Origin: Arenibacter antarcticus
Lineage (GTDB): Bacteria > Bacteroidota > Bacteroidia > Flavobacteriales > Flavobacteriaceae
Direction of reading: 5' to 3'
Assembly: GCF_041320605.1 (NCBI RefSeq)
Contig: NZ_CP166679.1
Span: 930,001-994,000, forward strand
DNA length: 64,000 nt
Shown: positions 54,170-60,930 of the stretch, one piece after another
How the letters are laid out: each line of letters opens with the position of its first letter
How positions within the stretch are numbered: position 1 is the first letter of the stretch
Position numbers and translations under genes: made by a program
Notes under the pieces: model-generated
What the model was told of the DNA's origin: nothing
The model's input: only the letters and a program-made list of their open reading frames with translations
The model's database searches: none

Positions 54170-54721
54170 ATGAAAAAACAAATTATCACCGCAACTTTAG
54201 CTCTTGGAGCAATTTTATTAGGAACTAACAATGTACAGGCACAAAATGCCACAGACAATGCTACAACAACAGTCAACATCACCCTTGAGGATGTAATTTC
54301 TATTGATGTTGCATCAGGTACCGAAGTTGTTGACTTCAACTACCCAACAGCAGCCTCTTACAACCAAGACCAAACAGTAAGTAAGGCAAATAGTTTAATT
54401 GTTACTTCTACAAAGGCTTTTGACATTGAGGTTAAGGCGGATAAGGCCACCTTTGAACATGCAACGATAACTACTGCCTTTATCCCTGTAAATGTTCTTA
54501 CTATTAAGCCAGTTACTGGTGGTAGCATGGGTGGAACTCCAGCAGACGTGAATTTATCAACTACAGATCAAACTTTGGTTTCAGCGGCGCCTGTTGGAAG
54601 TGCTGTTACTTTGAATTTAGATTACTTTATTCCATTAGCTAAATCCTCTTCTTCGGACATTTTAGGAAAACCTTCTGGTAAGTATACAACAACTGTAACA
54701 TATACTGCAACGGCTAATTAA
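54170..54721 (+). CDS. secreted fimbrial-subunit-like protein 3
   Basis: The 183-residue protein has a signal peptide (MKKQIITATLALGAILLGTN, cut near VQAQ). It carries the family domain: TTTVNITLEDVISIDVAS, ANSLIVTSTKAFDIEVKADK, VTLNLDYFIP and the end GKPSGKYTTTVTYTATAN. There are no cysteines. The first 20 residues are nearly identical to those of the gene at 55243, indicating recent duplication, while the middle is diversified. It has its own promoter and terminator. Confidence 0.78.
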   Translation: MKKQIITATLALGAILLGTNNVQAQNATDNATTTVNITLEDVISIDVASGTEVVDFNYPTAASYNQDQTVSKANSLIVTSTKAFDIEVKADKATFEHATITTAFIPVNVLTIKPVTGGSMGGTPADVNLSTTDQTLVSAAPVGSAVTLNLDYFIPLAKSSSSDILGKPSGKYTTTVTYTATAN

Positions 54722-54748
54722 GCACTACAGCACAAACGATAAATTTAG

Positions 54749-54796
54749 GGATTCCCTTGGTTGCGGTTACTGTAACTTTGGGAATCCTTTTTATTT
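54749..54796 (+). terminator. intrinsic terminator after subunit gene 3
   Basis: GGATTCCC (54749-54756) pairs with GGGAATCC (54780-54787), with inner GTT/AAC pairing, followed by TTTTTATTT. Confidence 0.88.
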
Positions 54797-55242
54797 GACA
54801 CAAATCATAACATCAGAAAAAACATCCAAAGTGACCATTTTGCCGATCGACAGTTTTTTTCATTTTTATCAAGATCGTTTTCATCGGCTTTAGCGAATGG
54901 CAGCTTTCTATACCGAACTAATCCTTCCACTTTTCTATTAGATTACCCATTAGTATATCACTAGGTAGTACAGAGCTTGGGATACATTATAAGAAAGGGC
55001 AACACAAATTAAATATGCGCCCTAGTCAGCTACAGCAACATTGAGGTCACATTTGAAAACGGCACGTTTAAACAGCAGATAAGGACACCATTAAATTATA
55101 TCTGCATCCTTTGCCTGTAGTTATTTTGCTACACGACATTACAACATCTACTACAAGGAAAACTGAATACCAACCTTATCTTTGCAGTGTCGAATAATAA
55201 CAACCGACAATTAAAAGTTAAAAACCCCTAAATCAAAATATC
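54797..55242. other. intergenic region before subunit gene 4
   Basis: About 450 bases with no gene. The right-hand part holds the conserved promoter box at 55114-55184. The left part shows no clear similarity to the duplicated spacers, so this promoter probably arose by an older duplication. Confidence 0.5.
55114..55184 (+). promoter_or_regulatory. conserved upstream box and -7 element, subunit gene 4
   Basis: TGTAGT (55116-55121) is inversely repeated in ACTACAAGG (55150-55158). GCTACA (55128-55133) lies 22 bp before the right arm. The -7 element TATCTTTG is at 55177-55184, 20 bp after ACTACAA. Confidence 0.75.
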
Positions 55243-55782
55243 ATGAAAAAACAAATTATCACCGCAACCCTAGCTCTTGGAGCAATTGTATTTGGAACTA
55301 ACAATGTAATGGCACAAAATGCCACAGACGAGGCTACTGCTACAGTAAATATTCAGTTAGCTGATGTGATTTCTATCGATCTTGGAAGTGGTACAGAATC
55401 AGTTGACTTCAAATACCTTACTGCAGCATCTTATAATACTACTCAAACAATAGAAAAGCCTAATAGTTTAATCGTTACCTCAACCGAAAGTTTTAATATT
55501 AATGTAAAAGCTGATGGCCTAAACTTTAAAAACGGAACAGAGGAAATTCCAGTAGGTGTCCTATGGATTAAACCAGCTACTGGGGGAGAAATGGATGGAA
55601 ATCAGGTAAATGTGAATTTATCTAACAGTGATCAAGCTTTGGTTACAGGTGCTTCTTTGGGAAGTGAAGTGGTCTTGAATTTAGATTATGAAATTCTTGG
55701 AACCGACGCTGCAACAACAATCTTAGGAAAAAAACCTGGCACTTATACCCAAACGGTAACATATACTGCGACAGCAATATAA
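55243..55782 (+). CDS. secreted fimbrial-subunit-like protein 4
   Basis: The 179-residue protein has a signal peptide (MKKQIITATLALGAIVFGTN, cut near VMAQ) and the family domain: ATVNIQLADVISIDLGS, PNSLIVTSTESFNINVKADG, VVLNLDYEI and the end GKKPGTYTQTVTYTATAI. It is cysteine-free. This is the subunit gene closest to the chaperone gene. A strong hairpin follows it and is a likely attenuator, which would give much subunit and less chaperone and usher, as in classical pilus operons where a stem-loop follows the major subunit gene. It is a candidate major subunit. Confidence 0.78.
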   Translation: MKKQIITATLALGAIVFGTNNVMAQNATDEATATVNIQLADVISIDLGSGTESVDFKYLTAASYNTTQTIEKPNSLIVTSTESFNINVKADGLNFKNGTEEIPVGVLWIKPATGGEMDGNQVNVNLSNSDQALVTGASLGSEVVLNLDYEILGTDAATTILGKKPGTYTQTVTYTATAI

Positions 55783-55802
55783 TATAGACTTAATATTTAA
55801 AA

Positions 55803-55845
55803 ATTCCCAGAGTTACATATTTACTGTAATTGTGGGAATCTTTTT
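55803..55845 (+). terminator. terminator or attenuator between subunit 4 and chaperone genes
   Basis: ATTCCCA (55803-55809) pairs with TGGGAAT (55833-55839), and AGTTACA (55811-55817) with TGTAATT (55825-55831, one G-T pair), followed by CTTTTTC. It lies 20 bases before the chaperone start codon. Confidence 0.8.
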
Positions 55846-55865
55846 CATTAAAATCCTTTAAGATT

Positions 55866-56651
55866 ATGCGCAATTTCTTTCTTCTTTTCGTTTTGATAGT
55901 TGGTTCGGTTTCTGCACAGGGCGTGTCTATGTCTCCCACCCGTTTGTTTTTTACTGGAAATCCAGGAGAAACCGTTACAGAGCTAGTCACCTTACACAAC
56001 AGTTCTAACAAGGATTATGTGCTTTCTGTAAATTACATGGATTGGAAAAGAGAAGCAGATGGGAATAAAGTCTATTTTAAGCCAAATACTTTAGACCATT
56101 CAAATTCTTCATGGATATCTACTTTGGAGAACAACGTTAGTGTTCCTGCTGGCGCGACTATGGAAGTGCTAGTTACTATGCAGGTTCCAGAAGATGCATC
56201 CACAACTGAAGTAACCAATAGTATGTTGTTTTTCACTCAGCTACCTACGCAAGAAGATAAAGCAACCTCTAGTAGTACTGGACTAGGAATAGTTACTTTG
56301 TTTGAGTTTGGCTTACATGTGTACTATACGCCTCCAAGTAACAACTTAAAAAGCCTAGAAATCACCAATATTGAGGAGATTACAGCTGCAGCCAGTAAAA
56401 AAGCAGCCATAAGCATCACCAATGATGGTAACGTTATAAACGATGCTACCGTAGAATTTGAGCTTATTAATACCGAAACGGGCGAAGAAATAAAATTAAA
56501 GCCCATATCTATTTCCATGATGCCTCAAAGCCATCAAATGGTCCAATTTACCTTACCAGAGGCTATTTCTGGGAATTATCTTGGCGTAACCATCATTAAA
56601 ATGGCAGGGACTAGTGATTTGCGCGTGGGTGAAAAATCCTTTAGCTTCTAA
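55866..56651 (+). CDS. PapD-like periplasmic fimbrial chaperone
   Basis: The start is set at ATG 55866 (MRNFFLLFVLIVGSVSAQ), giving 261 residues; upstream only a TTG inside the terminator is available. The mature N-terminus, GVSMSPTRLFFTGNPGE, resembles the first strand of PapD-type chaperones, with Arg 26 at about mature position 8 (PapD Arg 8). Further matches are LHNSSNKDYVLSV, SVPAGATMEVLVTMQVPED, SMLFFTQLP and EFGLHVYYTPP, which correspond in order to conserved blocks of the PapD N-terminal Ig domain. The Lys that anchors the subunit C-terminus in PapD (Lys 112) is not seen; Gly or His stands there. A second Ig domain follows (about 155-261). It should hold the subunits in the periplasm before assembly. 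Confidence 0.8.
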   Translation: MRNFFLLFVLIVGSVSAQGVSMSPTRLFFTGNPGETVTELVTLHNSSNKDYVLSVNYMDWKREADGNKVYFKPNTLDHSNSSWISTLENNVSVPAGATMEVLVTMQVPEDASTTEVTNSMLFFTQLPTQEDKATSSSTGLGIVTLFEFGLHVYYTPPSNNLKSLEITNIEEITAAASKKAAISITNDGNVINDATVEFELINTETGEEIKLKPISISMMPQSHQMVQFTLPEAISGNYLGVTIIKMAGTSDLRVGEKSFSF

Positions 56652-56659
56652 AGCATACA

Positions 56660-59464
56660 TTGAACCCCCAAACCCCTATAGCGACAACTATTTATAGGAA
56701 AACAACCCCCTTCTTGGTCATTGTTCTTCTAAATCTCTCGTTTATATACGGTCAAGACTCTAGGGAAATTGAGGCTTATTTTGAAGTCGATAGCGTAGCC
56801 ATTGTTAAGGGCGCTACCTTTATAAATTTCTTTGTAGTAAAAAACACAGGCTCCTCGGAAATAACAGTTCAGGATTTAGCCCCACAAGAAAAATATCCTG
56901 GCTTACTCTTTTATCCAAAGGCAACTTTCAGCTTGACTCCTGGAGAAGAAAAACGCTTGCCTCTAAAATTTATTGCCAATTTAGATTTTATGAAAATGTC
57001 CTCTAATAAGGTAGCGTTTTCTTTTTCCTACACCTCCTCTACTACTTCCAAAAACGTAGCAACTTCTTTCAACATCAAAAAAGAGGACGACCGATCTATT
57101 GCTATTTATCCGTTTTCGAGAGAAAACCACCTAAATCCTGCACTCCCGGAATCGTCCATACTACTATTCGTACAGAACAGAGGCTATTCCAAACGAAGCA
57201 TAAGGTTAGATTTTCAATCCCTTCCTGAGGGTTTGGAGATTACACCAAAACAACAAACGATATCTTTAGAAGGTTTGGAAAAACGTATGGTGGAGATTAA
57301 AGTCGCACCCCGTAAACAAAATGTCCTTTTCCCAGACTACAATATTCAAGTAAATGCCACCGATTTAATGGACAATAAAAACGTGGGTAGCAGCCATATC
57401 CAACTAGTGGTGTTATCCTCTAACCGGCAAATTGCAAGAGGAATGGACGCTGTTAGAGGAAATAACTTCGCAGAAATAAATTACAACCAAAATAGTTCTG
57501 GGTTTAACTATCTGCAACTAAGAGGAAATACGGAATTCGCAGCAACGGAAAACCTTTATGGTCGGTTTAACCTAAATACAGATTATTATCCACAAGATGG
57601 ACTCTACAATCTCTATGATACTTGGCTAGAATTGGAACACAAAACAGCTGTAGTGAGGATTGGAAATGTGCAAGGCAGCGATTATGACTTTTCCGTTTCC
57701 GGTAGAGGCGGAAAAATAGCGACCGCGCTAGGGGCCCACAGTGAGGTAGAAGTCCTAGCATTAGAAAACAATTACAGCCTTTACGGCACCTATTTTCCGC
57801 AAACCGAAGGGGCTAAAATGGCTGGAGCAAAATACAGCTTTGGCAATCCAAAAGCCTTTAATGGGAAGCTATCCTATATTTTTGAACATGATCCTAGACT
57901 TTCCATAGACACCCAGGTAGCTAACCTAGCCTCTTCTTTTTCGCTTAGTGAGCAGCACAATTTTAGGGTTGAAGCGGGATTGAGCCAAGAAAAAGGGATA
58001 CTAAACAAGGACGAAAATACAGGCGCTACTGCGGAGTTGAATTATGACACTAGCATTGGAAACTGGAATTTTCAATCTTTAAATTCCTATGCCACTAAAA
58101 GCTATGCGGGGTTAAGCAGGGGGTCCTACTTTTTTAACCAAAGGATTGGCCGTGAATTTTCTGGTAGCAAGCGGGCGTTTTTACTGTATCAGAGCTCCCA
58201 AGTGGAACCCGAATACTTAAGCAATCAACAGTCGCAAAATCAACCGGGAGGTTTCGCAAGCTACCCCAAATACTTTCATAGCACAGAGGCCGTGAAACTG
58301 GGATATCAATTCTCTGTCCAGAATTGGAACTTTTTGTTTTCACCACAAATTGAACAGCAAAAAAGCGAAAACAATCTTATGGCTCGTGGACTATTGTCCT
58401 ATAGGCTCCATACCAATATTGGAACCACTTTTGGGGATCATGGAATTAATATTTCCGCAGAATACTCTAATTCCAAAGAAGACAGCAGTGTAGATTGGTT
58501 TAACAGCCTTAGAGCCACCTTGTCTTATAGGTTTAATGGGTTTTCGTTAAATGGAACTGCACAGTGGAACCCAACTACTGTAAATGATTTCAACTCTTAC
58601 TACAATACGGATCAGGAATTTGTTAATTACAACCTCTATTCCTCCTATAATTTCCAGGTCTTAAGCGGTTCTCTTTCAGGGTCGGTATCTGCAGGCGCCA
58701 ATTATTCCGAGTTGTATCAAAATTTGAGTAAAAATATATCCGGGAATTTAGAATACAAGATCTCCACAAATTGGTCTACTACAGGATATTTTAATTATTC
58801 CGATTATGAGTCCATTCAATCTTATGGGTACAGCGGATACAATTATCAATTTAGGGTAGGCGTAAAAAAATACTTTACCGTAGCCACTTCTATGGGCAAT
58901 CATAAAGTGAGTTTACAGCTATTTGAAGATGCAAATTTTAATGGACTACTGGATTCTGGAGAGCGTGTCTTGGCCAACGAAGTGGTGAAACTGGACAAAT
59001 ATGTGGCCTTGACCGATAAAAATGGAAAGCTTACCTTTCAGAATGTACCCCAAGGCACTTATAAATTAGAGGTAAACCAAAGTGCTGGCGCTAGATTAAT
59101 GATGGACCCCATGATTATGGTGAGCAGAAATGTAAATCTAAAAGTGGGATTGGTAAAAAACATAAGGGTAACTGGAAAATTAACCGAAATAAGGCAGGTT
59201 TATGATTTTAAGGAAACTACGGTTACTGGCATTGTAGTGTATGCCAAAAGCGAAGAGGGACTTGTGCATACTGCTGTTGTAAACCAAAATAGTGAGTTCG
59301 AGTTTTTCCTGAAGGATGGGAAATACGACATCTATATTGAAAATGACAAGTACAGCTACATCAACCCTAAACAAACCATAGTGGTGAAAAATACGGATTA
59401 CACTGAAAGCTTGCTGTTTGAGTACAAGAAGAAAGACACTGAAATAAAGGTGAAAAAGTTTTAA
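56660..59464 (+). CDS. usher-like outer-membrane assembly protein
   Basis: The 934-residue protein starts with TTG at 56660, 8 bases after the chaperone stop; no ATG is available and the following YRKTTPFLVIVLLNLSFIYG is a fitting signal peptide. Two Ig-like domains follow (about 35-250; FVVKNTGSSEITVQDLAP and ILLFVQNRGYSKRSIRL). Next comes a long beta-barrel-like part with aromatic amphipathic strands (about 265-735). After it is a small beta domain of the SdrD B/carboxypeptidase-regulatory type (LFEDANFNGLLDSGERV ... LTFQNVPQGTYKLEV) and a last beta domain to the end. Length and position between chaperone and tip-like protein match ushers (FimD about 850 residues). I could not recognise the usher N-terminal or plug motifs, so the usher role is inference from topology and context. 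Confidence 0.6.
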   Translation: MNPQTPIATTIYRKTTPFLVIVLLNLSFIYGQDSREIEAYFEVDSVAIVKGATFINFFVVKNTGSSEITVQDLAPQEKYPGLLFYPKATFSLTPGEEKRLPLKFIANLDFMKMSSNKVAFSFSYTSSTTSKNVATSFNIKKEDDRSIAIYPFSRENHLNPALPESSILLFVQNRGYSKRSIRLDFQSLPEGLEITPKQQTISLEGLEKRMVEIKVAPRKQNVLFPDYNIQVNATDLMDNKNVGSSHIQLVVLSSNRQIARGMDAVRGNNFAEINYNQNSSGFNYLQLRGNTEFAATENLYGRFNLNTDYYPQDGLYNLYDTWLELEHKTAVVRIGNVQGSDYDFSVSGRGGKIATALGAHSEVEVLALENNYSLYGTYFPQTEGAKMAGAKYSFGNPKAFNGKLSYIFEHDPRLSIDTQVANLASSFSLSEQHNFRVEAGLSQEKGILNKDENTGATAELNYDTSIGNWNFQSLNSYATKSYAGLSRGSYFFNQRIGREFSGSKRAFLLYQSSQVEPEYLSNQQSQNQPGGFASYPKYFHSTEAVKLGYQFSVQNWNFLFSPQIEQQKSENNLMARGLLSYRLHTNIGTTFGDHGINISAEYSNSKEDSSVDWFNSLRATLSYRFNGFSLNGTAQWNPTTVNDFNSYYNTDQEFVNYNLYSSYNFQVLSGSLSGSVSAGANYSELYQNLSKNISGNLEYKISTNWSTTGYFNYSDYESIQSYGYSGYNYQFRVGVKKYFTVATSMGNHKVSLQLFEDANFNGLLDSGERVLANEVVKLDKYVALTDKNGKLTFQNVPQGTYKLEVNQSAGARLMMDPMIMVSRNVNLKVGLVKNIRVTGKLTEIRQVYDFKETTVTGIVVYAKSEEGLVHTAVVNQNSEFEFFLKDGKYDIYIENDKYSYINPKQTIVVKNTDYTESLLFEYKKKDTEIKVKKF

Positions 59465-59475
59465 ATTTGGGAAAT

Positions 59476-60897
59476 ATGGGACCTTATACAAGATATATTT
59501 TAGGAGTAATTATGCTACTTGTAACATTAGCGACGGCCATAGCACAGGATGTTAGAATAGTGGTTCCAGCCAGCAATATTGTCAATAAAACTGAATTTTC
59601 CATTGATCGCGTCGTAATGCATACTGGAAACAATAACAAGTGGGAGAATTGGTCCCCGACAGTCAAGTCGCTAGAAAGTGTGTTTAAACACAAAACTGTT
59701 ACTAGCGCTATGCTTCCCACTTCAGTATTGCAATGGCAACTTCAAACTATTGGAGGGGCATCCCCTTTAGACCATAATGACGACAGAATACCCGGCTTCC
59801 AATCTTTTTCTACAAGCGATAAAACATGGTTTGAACCCAAAAACAAAGGATCCAAGTATACGGGTGGAAATATTGTTTTCAAGTTTATAATCCCTGCTAC
59901 AGCTTTTGCGAACAACACCTTTCAACCAGGGGAATATTCACTAACTATCACCCACAATTATGCGAATTATTTCTCTCCCAACTCTTTCGAAGTGATTATT
60001 GTTATTCCCCAAACATCTTCTCCCATTAATTGGATGTCAAACACCCCAACTAAATATCACGAAATTTCCTCTTTAGCTGTCTATCGTAACGGATTGGTCA
60101 AAACTTTTGATGCTATAGGCCCAGCGGAAATTTCGAATACAGTAAACTTTAACCTTTGGGCCAAGTCTAATGCTTCAACCATTCAATTTACATCTTCGAA
60201 AGGCGTAAGTACACCACTAGCAATTTCTCTAATAAAATTAAGTAGCTCGCAGCCAAAAATCGCAACGGCAGCTCTATCTGACAGTTGGAATAACCGTACG
60301 CTTAACAATCCTTTTGGCGTAGTAACAGGGAACAAACACAATTTCGACCTTCAATTTTCTATTTCAGACACCGATTTTAAAACTCATTTTTTTGAAGCAG
60401 GGAACTATATATTTCAATTAAATTTAGACGCAAAAAGTACGGACAATCATTTTTCTGATCTTCATAATACTGATGTTACCTTTAAAGTTTCACCTCTTTC
60501 TGAAATAAGCATTGATCTTTCAAAACTAACGGTAACCTTTGATTTCAATACTTCTGTGCATTACCAACAAGGGCAATCAAAAGTAATCTCAAATCAACTC
60601 AAGCTATCGAATAACGAAAATTATGAGTTATACGTGAAATCCGATGCACCCTTCTTTAACAAGTCTGGCGTTCAATCCGATATACCATCAAGTATTTTAC
60701 AGGTGGGCGTAGTTGGCGGTTTACCAGTTGTGGCTCTGTCCACCAACTCTCAAGAGATTATAAATACCAGCCCTGCTGTTCTCGATAGAAATTTGGATAT
60801 AAAATATTCCATATCTCCCAATGCTGCCCAGTCTTTGATAGGAAAGGAAAAAGGCACCTATTCTATAAATGTAATTTACAGTTTTACGGCCCTTTAA
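59476..60897 (+). CDS. tip-adhesin-like protein with C-terminal subunit domain
   Basis: The start is set at ATG 59476 (MGPYTRYILGVIMLL), 11 bases after the usher-like gene, giving 473 residues; upstream the frame only offers a TTG at 59467. After the signal peptide (cut near AIAQ) come about 300 residues of unrecognised beta-rich sequence with many aromatic and Asn residues. The last 130 residues align by eye with the small subunits: EISIDLSKLTVTFDFN, NQLKLSNNENYELYVKSD, IPSSILQVGVVGG, DIKYSISP and GKEKGTYSINVIYSFTAL. An N-terminal binding part joined to a C-terminal subunit domain is the layout of two-domain tip adhesins such as FimH. The ligand is unknown. Confidence 0.7.
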   Translation: MGPYTRYILGVIMLLVTLATAIAQDVRIVVPASNIVNKTEFSIDRVVMHTGNNNKWENWSPTVKSLESVFKHKTVTSAMLPTSVLQWQLQTIGGASPLDHNDDRIPGFQSFSTSDKTWFEPKNKGSKYTGGNIVFKFIIPATAFANNTFQPGEYSLTITHNYANYFSPNSFEVIIVIPQTSSPINWMSNTPTKYHEISSLAVYRNGLVKTFDAIGPAEISNTVNFNLWAKSNASTIQFTSSKGVSTPLAISLIKLSSSQPKIATAALSDSWNNRTLNNPFGVVTGNKHNFDLQFSISDTDFKTHFFEAGNYIFQLNLDAKSTDNHFSDLHNTDVTFKVSPLSEISIDLSKLTVTFDFNTSVHYQQGQSKVISNQLKLSNNENYELYVKSDAPFFNKSGVQSDIPSSILQVGVVGGLPVVALSTNSQEIINTSPAVLDRNLDIKYSISPNAAQSLIGKEKGTYSINVIYSFTAL

Positions 60898-60930
60898 GGC
60901 GATGTATGTACCCTTTATTAAATTTAGAAA

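Noticed and set aside
54076-54339. 87-codon minus-strand frame across the promoter and start of subunit gene 3
   Set aside because: It overlaps the conserved promoter box and signal peptide of a well-supported gene on the other strand.
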